Below the pieces are notes generated by a model. The model saw only the letters and a program-made list of their open reading frames with translations, searched no databases and had not been told where the DNA came from. The position numbers and the translations under genes were made by a program. Positions 40,501 through 52,500 of a DNA stretch of 64,000 bases are shown here, one piece after another. Every line of letters starts with the position of its first letter. Within the stretch, counting starts at the first letter, position 1. The DNA comes from Aurelia coerulea. Lineage: Eukaryota; Cnidaria; Scyphozoa; Semaeostomeae; Ulmaridae. The stretch lies in NCBI GenBank assembly GCA_039566865.1, contig CM076955.1, positions 3,970,501 to 4,034,500 of the forward strand. Reading direction: 5' to 3'.

Positions 40501-43500
40501 GTCCAGAAATGCCCAAATTTCAAAGGGTATAGCCTTAGTATTATAGCAAAAATCGATGGGTCCAGAAATGCCAAATTTCAAAGGGTATAGCCTTAGTATT
40601 ATAGCAAAAATCGATGGGTCCAGAAATGCCCAAATTTCAAAGGGTATAGCCTTAGTATTATCGCAAAAATCGATGGGTCCAGAAATCCCCAAATTTCAAA
40701 GACTATTGCCTTAGTATTATAGCAAAATCGATCGGTCCAGAAATGCCCAAATTTCAAAGGGTATAGCCTTAGTATTGTAGCAAATATCAATGGGTCCAAA
40801 AATGCCCAAATTTTACAGGGTATAGCCTTAGTATTGTAACAAAAATCGATGGGTCCAGAAATCCCCAAATTTCAAAGGGTATAGCCTTAGTATTGTAGCA
40901 AATATCAATGGGTCCAAAAATGCCCAAATTTTACAGGGTATAGCCTTAGTATTGTAGCAAAAATCGATGGGTCCAGAAATCCCTAAATTTCAAAGGCTAT
41001 AGCCTTAGTATTATAGCAAAAATCGATGGGTCCAGAAATGCCCAAATTTCAAAGGGTATAGCCTTAGTATTATAGCAAAAATCGATGGGTCCAGAAATGC
41101 CCAAATTTCAAAGGGTATAGCCTTAGTATTATAGCAAAAATCGATGGGTCCAGAAATGCCAAATTTCAAAGGGTATAGCCTTAGTATTGTAGCACAATCG
41201 ATGGGTCCAGAAATCCCCAAATTTCAAAGGGTATAGCCTTAGTATTGTAGCAAAAATCGATGGGTCCAGAAATCCCCAAATTTCACAGGGTATAGCCTTA
41301 GTATTATAGCAAAAATCGATGGGTCCAGAAATGCCCAAATTTCAAAGGGTATAGCCTTAGTATTATCGCAAAAATCGATGGGTCCAGAAATGCCCAAATT
41401 TCAAAGGGTATAGCCTTAGTATTATAGCAAAAATCGATGGGTCCAGAAATGCCAAATTTCAAAGGGTATAGCCTTAGTATTGTAGCACAATCGATGGGTC
41501 CAGAAATCCCCAAATTTCAAAGGGTATAGCCTTAGTATTGTAGCAAAAATCGATGGGTCCAGAAATCCCCAAATTTCACAGGGTATAGCCTTAGTATTGT
41601 AGCAAAAATCGATGGGTCCAGAAATGCCCAAATTTCACAGGGTATAGCCTTAGTATTGTAGCAAAAATCGATGGGTCCAGAAATCCCCAAATTTCAAAGG
41701 CTATAGCCTTAGTATTATAGCAAAAATCGATGGGTCCAGAAATGCCCAAATTTCAAAGGCTATTGCCTTAGTATTATAGCAAAAATCGATCAGTCCAGAA
41801 ATGCCCAAATTTCAAAGGGTATAGCCTTAGTATTATAGCAAAAATCAATGGGTCCAGAAATGCCAAATTTCAAAGGGTATAGCCTTAGTATTGTAGCACA
41901 ATCGATGGGTCCAGAAATCCCCAAATTTCAAAGGGTATAGCCTTAGTATTATAGCAAAAATCAATGGGTCCAGAAATGCCCAAATTTCAAAGGGTATAGC
42001 CTTAGTATTGTAGCAAAAATCGATGGGTCCAGAAATGCCCAAATTTCAAAGGGTATAGCCTTAGTATTATAGCAAATATCGATAGGTCCAGAAATCCCTA
42101 AATTTCAAAGGGTATAGCCTTAGTATTATAGCAAATATCAATGGGTCCAGAAATGCCCAAATTTCAAAGGGTATAGCCTTAGTATTATAGCAAAAATCGA
42201 TGGGTCCAGAAATCCCCAAATTTCAAAGGGTATAGCCTTAGTATTATAGCAAAAATCAATGGGTCCAGAAATCCCCAAATTTCAAAGGGTATAGCCTTAG
42301 TATTATAGCAAAAATCAATGGGTCCAGAAATGCCCAAATTTCAAAGGGTATAGCCTTAGTATTGTAACAAAAATCGATGGGTCCAGAAATGCCCAAATTT
42401 CAAAGGGTATAGCCTTAGTATTGTAGCAAAAATCGATGGGTCCAGAAATCCCCAAATTTCAAAGGGTATAGCCTTAGTATTATAGCAAAAATCAATGGGT
42501 CCAAAAATGCCCAAATTTTACAGGGTATAGCCTTAGTATTGTAGCAAAAATCGATGGGTCCAGAAATCCCCAAATTTCAAAGGCTATAGCCTTAGTATTA
42601 TAGCAAAAATCGATGGGTCCAGAAATGCCCAAATTTCAAAGGGTATAGCCTTAGTATTATAGCAAAAATCGATGGGTCCAGAAATGCCCAAATTTCAAAG
42701 GGTATAGCCTTAGTATTATAGCAAAAATCGATGGGTCCAGAAATGCCAAATTTCAAAGGGTATAGCCTTAGTATTGTAGCACAATCGATGGGTCCAGAAA
42801 TCCCCAAATTTCAAAGGGTATAGCCTTAGTATTATAGCAAAAATCGATGGGTCCAGAAATCCCCAAATTTCACAGGGTATAGCCTTAGTATTGTAGCAAA
42901 AATCGATGGGTCCAGAAATGCCCAAATTTCACAGGGTATAGCCTTAGTATTGTAGCAAAAATCGATGGGTCCAGAAATCCCCAAATTTCAAAGGTTATAG
43001 CCTTAGTATTATAGCAAAAATCGATGGGTCCAGAAATGCCCAAATTTCAAAGGGTATAGCCTTAGTATTATAGCAAAAATCGATGGGTCCAGAAATCCCC
43101 AAATTTCAAAGGCTATTGCCTTAGTATTATAGCAAAATCGATCGGTCCAGAAATGCCCAAATTTCAAAGAGTATAGCCTTAGTATTGTAGCAAAAATCGA
43201 TGAGTCCAGAAATGCTCAAATTTCAAAGGGTATAGCCTTAGTATTGTAGCACAATCGATGGGTCCAGAAATCCCCAAATTTCAAAGGGTATAGCCTTAGT
43301 ATTATAGCAAAAATCAATGGGTCCAGAAATGCCCAAATTTCAAAGGGTATAGCCTTAGTATTGTAGCAAAAATCGATGGGTCCAGAAATGCCCAAATTTC
43401 AAAGGGTATAGCCTTAGTATTATAGCAAATATCGATAGGTCCAGAAATCCCTAAATTTCAAAGGGTATAGCCTTAGTATTATAGCAAATATCAATGGGTC

Positions 43501-46500
43501 CAGAAATGCCCAAATTTCAAAGGGTATAGCCTTAGTATTATAGCAAAAATGAATGGGTCCAGAAATCCCTAAATTTCAAAGGGTATAGCCTTAGTATTAT
43601 AGCAAATATCAATGGGTCCAAAAATGCCCAAATTTTACAGGGTATAGCCTTAGTATTGTAGCAAAAATCGATGGGTCCAGAAATCCCCAAATTTCAAAGG
43701 GTATAGCCTTAGTATTATAGCAAAAATCAATGGGTCCAGAAATCCCCAAATTTCAAAGGGTATAGCCTTAGTATTATAGCAAAAATCAATGGGTCCAGAA
43801 ATGGCCAAATTTTACAGGGTATAGCCTTAGTATTGTAACAAAAATCGATGGGTCCAGAAATCCCCAAATTTCAAAGGGTATAGCCTTAGTATTGTAGCAA
43901 ATATCAATGGGTCCAAAAATGCCCAAATTTTACAGGGTATAGCCTTAGTATTGTAGCAAAATCGATGGGTCCAGAAATCCCCAAATTTCAAAGGGTATAG
44001 CCTTAGTATTATAGCAAAAATCGATGGGTCCAGAAATGCCCAAATTTCAAAGGGTATAGCCTTAGTATTATCGCAAAAATCGATGGGTCCAGAAATCCCA
44101 AAATTTCAAAGGTTATAGCCTTTGTATTATAGCAAAAATCGATGGGTCTAGAAATCCCCAAATTTCAAAGGGTATAGCCTTAGTATTATAGCAAAAATCG
44201 ATGGGTCCAGAAACGCCAAATTTCAAAGGGTATAGCCTTAGTATTATAGCAAAATCGATGGGTCCAGAAATCCCCAAATTTCAAAGGGTATAGCCTTAGT
44301 ATTGTAGCAAAAATCAATGGGTCCAGAAATGCCCAAATTTCAAAGGGTATAGCCTTAGTATTGTAGCAAAAATCGATGGGTCCAGAAATGCCCAAATTTC
44401 AAAGGGTATAGCCTTAGTATTATAGCAAATATCGATGGGTCCAGAAATCCCTAAATTTCAAAGGTTATAGCCTTAGTATTATAGCAAAAATCAATGGGTC
44501 CAGAAATGCCCAAATTTCAAAGGGTATAGCCTTAGTATTATAGCAAAATCGATGGGTCCAGAAATGCCCAAATTTCAAAGGGTATAGCCTTAGTATTGTA
44601 GCAAATATCAATGGGTCCAGAAATGCCCAAATTTCAAAGGGTATAGCCTTAGTATTATAGCAAAAATCGATGGGTCCAGAAATCCCCAAATTTCAAAGGG
44701 TATAGCCTTAGTATTATAGCAAAAATCAATGAGTCCAGAAATCCCCAAATTTCACAGGGTATAGCCTTAGTATTGTAGCAAAAATCGATGGGTCCAGAAA
44801 TCCCCAAATTTCAAAGGGTATAACCTTAGTATTGTAGCAAAAATCAATGGGTCCAGAAATGTCCAAATTTCAAAGGTTATAGCCTTCATCTTTTACCAAA
44901 AAACGATAGATCCAGAAATCCCCAAATTTCAAAGAATATAGCCTTAGTATTGTAGCAAAAATCAATGGGTCCAGAAATGTCCAATTTTCAAAGGGTATAG
45001 CCTTAGTTTTGTAGCAAAAATCGATGGGTCCAGAAATCCCCAAATTTCAAAGGGTATAGCCTTCATCTTTTACCAAAAATCAATGGCTCTAGAAGTCGTC
45101 ACATTACGAATTTCTATCCTTTATATTTGGAAAAAAATCAAGAATGTGGAAAGGATATTGCCTTGAAATTTCAATTGCTAAAATAGTTGTTGTTCAGCGT
45201 CTTATATGGGTATTCCCTTGGGAATTTGTGGTATTCCCAAGGGAAATAGATGTATTCCCAAGGGAATTGCAGTTTTGGAGCTTTCCAACCCATTCTGATA
45301 ATTATATAGATATGAAATGACACCACCTGTTAAGTTATTATCAAATCTTTGCAAAAGAACCATCAAAGATTGGTCTTTCGCACAGAATTCCCCTGGGAAT
45401 TAATATAATTCCCTAGGGAATTCTAGGTATTCCCAGGGGAATTGCAGTTAAGCCTTTCTTCTGCCCAATATGCTACCAAAAGTTCCCTTTTTCCAAAGGT
45501 CGATGGTACCAAAAGTGCCCTTTTTCCAAAGGGTAGAATCTTCATTTTTGACCAAAAGTCGATGGCACCAAAAGTTCCTTTTTCCAAAGGGTATAGTCTT
45601 CATTTCTTACCAAAAGTCGATGGTACCAAAAGTGCCCTTTTTCCAAAGGGTATAGCCTTTATTTTTTGCAAAAACTCGATGGTACCAAAAGTGCCCTTTT
45701 TCCAAAGGGTATAGCCTTCATTTTTAGCCAAAAGTCGATGGTACCAAAAGTGTCCTATTTCCAAAGGGTATAGCCTTCATTTTTTGCCAAAAGTCGATAG
45801 TACCAAAAGTGCCCTTTTTCCAAAGGGTATAGCCTTTATTTTTTACAAAAAGTCGATGGTACCAAAAGTACCCTTTTTCCAAAGGGTATAGCCTTTATTT
45901 TTTGCAAAAACTCGATGGTACCAAAAGTGCCCTTTTTCCAAAGGGTATAGCCTTCATTTTTAGCCAAAAGTCGATGGTACCAAAAGTGTCCTTTTTCCAA
46001 AGGGTATAGCCTTCATTTTGTACCAAAAGTCGATGGTACCAAAAGTTCCCTTTTTCCAAAGGGTATAGCCTTCATTTTTTACCAAAAGTCGATGGAACCA
46101 AAAGTGCCCTTTTTCCAAAGGGTATAGCCTTTATTTTTTGCAAAAAGTCGATGGTAGCAAAAGTGCCCTTTTTCCAAAGGGTATAGCCTTTATTTTTTGC
46201 AAAACTCGATGGTACCAAAAGTTCCCTTTTTCCAAAGGGTATAGCCTTCATTTTTTGCCAAAAGTCGATGGTACCAAAAGTGCCCTTTTTCCAAAGGGTA
46301 TAGCCTTCATTTTTTACCAAAAGTCGATGGTACCAAAAGTTCCCTTTTTCCAAAGGGTATAGCCTTCATTTTTTACCAAAAGTCGATGGAACCAAAAGTG
46401 CCCTTTTTCCAAAGGGTATAGCCTTCATTTTTAGCCAAAAGTCGATGGTACCAAAAGTGTCCTATTTCCAAAGGGTATAGCCTTCATTTTTTGCCAAAAG

Positions 46501-49500
46501 TCGATAGTACCAAAAGTGCCCTTTTTCCAAAGGGTATAGCCTTCATTTTTTACCAAAAGTCGATGGTACCAAAAGTTCCCTTTTTCCAAAGGGTATAGCC
46601 TTCATTTTTTACCAAAAGTCGATGGTACCAAAAGTGCCCTTTTTCCAAAGGGTATAGCCTTCATTTTTAGCCAAAAGTCGATGGTACCAAAAGTGTCCTT
46701 TTTCCAAAGGGTATAGCCTTCATTTTTTACCAAAAGTCGATGGTACCAAAAGTTCCCTTTTTCCAAAGGGTATAGCCTTTATTTTTTGCAAAAAGTCGAT
46801 GGTACCAAAAGTTCCCTTTTTCCAAAGGGTATAGTCTTCATTTCTTACCAAAAGTCGATGGTACCAAAAGTTCCCTTTTTCCAAAGGGTATAGCCTTTAT
46901 TTTTTGCAAAAACTCGATGGTACCAAAAGTGCCCTTTTTCCAAAGGGTATAGCCTTCATTTTTAGCCAAAAGTCGATGGTACCAAAAGTGTCCTATTTCC
47001 AAAGGGTATAGCCTTCATTTTTTGCCAAAAGTCGATAGTACCAAAAGTGCCCTTTTTCCAAAGGGTATAGCCTTCATTTTTTACCAAAAGTCGATGGTAC
47101 CAAAAGTGCGCTTTTTCCAAAGGGTATAGCCTTTATTTTTTGCAAAAACTCGATGGTACCAAAAGTGCCCTTTTTCCAAAGGGTATAGCCTTCATTTTTA
47201 GCCAAAAGTCGATGGTACCAAAAGTGTCCTTTTTCCAAAGGGTATAGCCTTCATTTTGTACCAAAAGTCGATGGTACCAAAAGTTCCCTTTTTCCAAAGG
47301 GTATAGCCTTCATTTTTTACCAAAAGTCGATGGAACCAAAAGTGCCCTTTTTCCAAAGGGTATAGCCTTTATTTTTTGCAAAAAGTCGATGGTAGCAAAA
47401 GTGCCCTTTTTCCAAAGGGTATAGCCTTTATTTTTTGCAAAACTCGATGGTACCAAAAGTTCCCTTTTTCCAAAGGGTATAGCCTTCATTTTTTGCCAAA
47501 AGTCGATGGTACCAAAAGTGCCCTTTTTCCAAAGGGTATAGCCTTCATTTTTTACCAAAAGTCGATGGTACCAAAAGTTCCCTTTTTCCAAAGGGTATAG
47601 CCTTCATTTTTTACCAAAAGTCGATGGAACCAAAAGTGCCCTTTTTCCAAAGGGTATAGCCTTCATTTTTAGCCAAAAGTCGATGGTACCAAAAGTGTCC
47701 TATTTCCAAAGGGTATAGCCTTCATTTTTTGCCAAAAGTCGATAGTACCAAAAGTGCCCTTTTTCCAAAGGGTATAGCCTTCATTTTTTACCAAAAGTCG
47801 ATGGTACCAAAAGTTCCCTTTTTCCAAAGGGTATAGCCTTCATTTTTTACCAAAAGTCGATGGTACCAAAAGTGCCCTTTTTCCAAAGGGTATAGCCTTC
47901 ATTTTTAGCCAAAAGTCGATGGTACCAAAAGTGTCCTTTTTCCAAAGGGTATAGCCTTCATTTTTTACCAAAAGTCGATGGTACCAAAAGTTCCCTTTTT
48001 CCAAAGGGTATAGCCTTTATTTTTTGCAAAAACTCGATGGTACCAAAAGTGCCCTTTTTCCAAAGGGTATAGCCTTCATTTTTAGCCAAAAGTCGATGGT
48101 ACCAAAAGTGTCCTTTTTCCAAAGGGTATAGCCTTCATTTTGTACCAAAAGTCGATGGTACCAAAAGTTCCCTTTTTCCAAAGGGTATAGCCTTCATTTT
48201 TTACCAAAAGTCGATGGAACCAAAAGTGCCCTTTTTCCAAAGGGTATAGCCTTTATTTTTTGCAAAAAGTCGATGGTAGCAAAAGTGCCCTTTTTCCAAA
48301 GGGTATAGCCTTTATTTTTTGCAAAACTCGATGGTACCAAAAGTGCCCTTTTTCCAAAGGGTATAGCCTTCATTTTTAGCCAAAAGTCGATGGTACCAAA
48401 AGTGTCCTTTTTCCAAAGGGTATAGCCTTCATTTTTTACCAAAAGTCGATGGAACCAAAAGTGCCCTTTTTCCAAAGGGTATAGCCTTTATTTTTTGCAA
48501 AAAGTCGATGGTAGCAAAAGTGCCCTTTTTCCAAAGGGTATAGCCTTTATTTTTTGCAAAACTCGATGGTACCAAAAGTTCCCTTTTTCCAAAGGGTATA
48601 GCCTTCATTTTTGCCAAAAGTCGATGGTACCAAAAGTGCCCTTTTTCCAAAGGGTATAGCCTTCATTTTTTACCAAAAGTCGATGGTACCAAAAGTTCCC
48701 TTTTTCCAAAGGGTATAGCCTTCATTTTTTACCAAAAGTCGATGGAACCAAAAGTGCCCTTTTTCCAAAGGGTATAGCCTTTATTTTTTGCAAAAAGTCG
48801 ATGGTACCAAAAGTGCCCTTTTTCCAAAGGGTATAGCCTTTATTTTTTGCAAAAGTCGATGGTACCAAAAGTGCCTTTTTTCCAGAGGGTATAGTCTTCA
48901 TTTTTTACCAAAAGTCGATGGTACCAAATGTTCCCTTTTTCCAAAGGGTATAGCCTTTATTTTTTGCAAAAACTCGATGGTACCAAAAGTGCCCTTTTTC
49001 CAAAGGGTATAGCCTTCAATTTTAGCCAAAAGTCGATGGTACCAAAAGTGTCCTTTTTCCAAAGGGTATAGCCTTCATTTTTTACCAAAAGTCGATCGTA
49101 CCAAAAGTTCCCTTTTTCCAAAGGGTATAGCCTTTATTTTTTGCAAAAACTCGATAGTACCAAAAGTGCCCTTTTTCCAAAAGGTATAGCCTTCATTTTT
49201 AGCAAAAACTCGATGGTACCAAAAGTGCCCTTTTTCCAAAGGGTATAGCCTTCATTTTTAGCCAAAAGTCGATGGTACCAAAAGTGTCCTTTTTCCAAAG
49301 GGTATAGCCTTCATTTTTTACCAAAAGTCGATGGTACCAAAAGTTCCCTTTTTCCAAAGGGTATAGCCTTCATTTTTTACCAAAAGTCGATGGAACCAAA
49401 AGTGCCCTTTTTCCAAAGGGTATAGCCTTTATTTTTTGCAAAACTCGATGGTACCAAAAGTTTCCTTTTCCAAAGGGTATAGCCTTCATTTTTTGCAAAA

Positions 49501-52500
49501 ACTCGATGGAATCAAAAGTGTCCTTTTTCCAAAGGGTATAGCCTTCGTTTTTAGCCAAAAGTCGATGGTACCAAAAGTGCCTTTTTCCCAAAGCGTATAG
49601 CCTTTATTTTTTGCAAAAACTCGATGGTACCAAAAGTACCCTTTTTCCAAAGGGTATAGCCTTTATTTTTTGCAAAAGTCGATGGTACCAAAAGTTCCCT
49701 TTTTCCAAAGGGTATAGCCTTTATTTTTTGCAAAACTCGATGGTAACAAAAGTTCCCTTTTTCCAAAGGGTATAGCTTTCATTTTTTACAAAAACTCGAT
49801 GGTACCAAAAGTGCCCTTTTTCCAAAGGGTATAGCCTTTATTTTTTGCAAAAAACTCGATGGTACCAAAAGTGCCCTTTTTCCAAAGGGTATAGCCTTCA
49901 TTTTTTACCAAAAGTCGATGGTACCAAAAGTGCCCTTTTTCCAAAGGGTATAGCCTTCATTTTTTACCAAAAGTCGATGGTACCAAAAGTTCCCTTTTTC
50001 CAAAGGGTATAGCCTTTATTTTTTGCAAAAACTCGATGGTACCAAAAGTGCCCTTTTTCCAAAGGGTATAGCCTTCATTTTTAGCCAAAACTCGATGGTA
50101 CCAAAAGTGCCCTTTTTCCAAAGGGTATAGCCTTTATTTTTTGCAAAAACTCGATGGTACCAAAAGTGCCTTTTTTCCAAAGGGTATAGCCTTCATTTTT
50201 TACCAAAAGTCGATGGTACCAAAAGTGTCCTTTTTCCAAAGGGTATAGCATTTATTTTTTGCAAAACTCGATGGTACCAAAAGTGCCCTTTTTCAAAAGG
50301 GTATAGCCTTTATTTTTTGCAAAACTCGATGGTACCAAAAGTTTCCTTTTCCAAAGGGTATAGCCTTCATTTTTTACCAAAAGTCGATGGTACCAAAAGT
50401 GCCCTTTTTCCAAAGGGTATAGCCTTTATTTTTTGCAAAAAGTCGATGGTACCAAAAGTGCCCTTTTTCCAACCAAAAGTTCCCTTTTTCCAAAGGGTAT
50501 AGCCTTCATTTTTTACCAAAAGTCGATGGTACCATAAGTGCCCTTTTTCCAAAGGGTATAGCCTTTATTTTTTGCAAAAAGTCGATGGTACCAAAAGTTC
50601 CCTTTTTCCAAAGGGTATAGCCTTCATTTTTTACCAAAAGTCGATGGTACCAAAAGTTCCCTTTTTCCAAAGGGTATAGCCTTTATTTTTTGCAAAAACT
50701 CGATGGTGCCAAAAGTGCCCTTTTTCCAAAGGGTATAGCCTTCATTTTTAGCCAAAAGTCGATGGTACCAAAAGTGCCTTTTTCCCAAAGTGTATAGCCT
50801 TTATTTTTTGCAAAAACTCGATGGTACCAAAAGTACCCTTTTTCCAAAGGGTATAGCCTTTATTTTTTGCAAAAGTCGATGGTACCAAAAGTTCCCTTTT
50901 TCCAAAGGGTATAGCCTTTCTTTTTGCAAAAAGTCGATGGTACCAAAAGTGCCTTTTTTCCAAAGGGTATAGCCTTTATTTTTTGCAAAAGTCGATGGTA
51001 CCAAAAGTTCCCTTTTTCCAAAGGGTATAGCCTTCATTTTTTACAAAAACTCGATGGTACCAAAAGTGCCCTTTTTCCAAAGGGTATAGCCTTTATTTTT
51101 TGCAAAAACTCGATGGTACCAAAAGTGCCCTTTTTCCAAAGGGTATAGCCTTTATTTTTTGCAAAAACTCGATGGTACCAAAAGTGCCCTTTTTCCAAAG
51201 GGTATAGCCTTTATTTTGGGCCAAAAGTCGATGGTACCAAAAGTTTCCTTTTCCAAAGGGTATAACCTTCATTTTTTGCAAAAACTCGATGGAACCAAAA
51301 GTGTCCTTTTTCCAAAGGGTATAGCCTTCATTTTTAGCCAAAAGTCGATGGTACCAAAAGTGCCTTTTTCCCAAAGGGTATAGCCTTTATTTTTTGCAAA
51401 AACTCGATGGTACCAAAAGTGCCCTTTTTCCAAAGGGTATAGCCTTTGATTTTTGGCCAAAACTCGATGGTACCAAAAGTGCCCTTTTTCCAAAGGGTAT
51501 AGCCTTTATTTTTTGCGAAAACTCGATGGCACCAAAAATTCTCTTTTTCCAAAGGGTATAGCCTATATTTTTGGCCAAAAGTCGATGGTACCAAAAGTGC
51601 CTTTGATTTTTCCCCAAAATCGATGTTTCCCCAAAAATCGATGACTCCAAAAGGTCTACTCTTTCCAAAGGGTATAGCCTTCATGTTTGACCAAATATTG
51701 ATGCCTCCAGAAGTACCCCCTTTTCAAAGGGTATAACCTTAAAAAGGCCAACAATCAATGGCTCCAAAAGTCCCCCTTTTGCAAAGGGTACAGCCTTGAT
51801 TTTTTGCGAAAAATCGATGAATCCGAAGGTCCCCTTTTTCGTTCATCTTTGGCCAAAAAAGTCGCTGTCTGAAACTTCTAATCTTCATTTTGTCTATTGA
51901 TCCACCTCTTAATAAATATACTTTTTCTTTGCAGAGAAATAAACTAATTGAATTCATAAATCAACGTTGTCTCGAGGGAGAGAGAATAAAATTATTTGTG
52001 AAACAATTTGGAGTACATCATATCAAGTATTTCATTGAATACACTGGCAAAAAGTTTTTATTGAACAAATGGGGAATTTATCAAGCGTTGCGAATTTACC
52101 AGCTCAAGAAAAAATGGCTTGCTTTGATCGGCAAAGAACCAGCTGAACTTACGTTGAAGGAATACCGAGAGATCATACGAGAAGAAATACAGAAGGAACG
52201 AGAACGGGCGAAAAAGGAGCAAAAGAAGAAAACAGTTGCACCGATTCTTCCTGACTTTTTGTCCGATACATCAGAAAGCGAACCGGAACCCGAACCAGAG
52301 CCTGAACCGGAGCAAGAGAAAGAAGCATCAGTGAAAGGAGATTCGGACCTTGAGCCAGAAAAACCGGAAGAAAAACCGAAGGATGGTGAACCTGTCCGGA
52401 TTAATTACGAGGATGCAGATTCCGGTGATGAGTATATTCAATACAAAACAGACGATGATGATTATAATGAAAGTGACGACGATTTCTTTCCACAGTCGTC

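Larger units (their letters stand above)
45110..45470. other. Non-satellite island between the two arrays
   Basis: About 360 bases without 59-bp units. It holds two clusters of ATTCCCNNGGGAAT palindromes, both ending GGGAATTGCAGTT and separated by AT-rich DNA, suggesting one cluster arose by duplication of the other. Confidence 0.8.

Noticed and set aside
33702..45000. Many 65-110 codon minus-strand frames with a repeating GPIDFCYNTKAIPFEIW peptide
   Set aside because: They are the 59-bp satellite read through; three units make 177 bases, so the same peptide recurs in shifted frames. No splice sites or start context, and open lengths follow array variants only.
33706..45110. CRISPR-like array
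   Set aside because: No unique spacers; the whole 59-base unit repeats, in a eukaryotic intron.
45212..45442. NF-kB-type reading of the palindromes
   Set aside because: kB sites have GGGAATTCCC polarity; here the half-sites are ATTCCC then GGGAAT with two central bases, which fits EBF/COE instead.
45442..51684. Frames on both strands with repeating KVDGTKSALFPKGIAFIF or KKGTFGTIDFLQKIKAIPF peptides
   Set aside because: Same reason for satellite subfamily 2; both strands are open at once and identical peptides reappear at satellite offsets.
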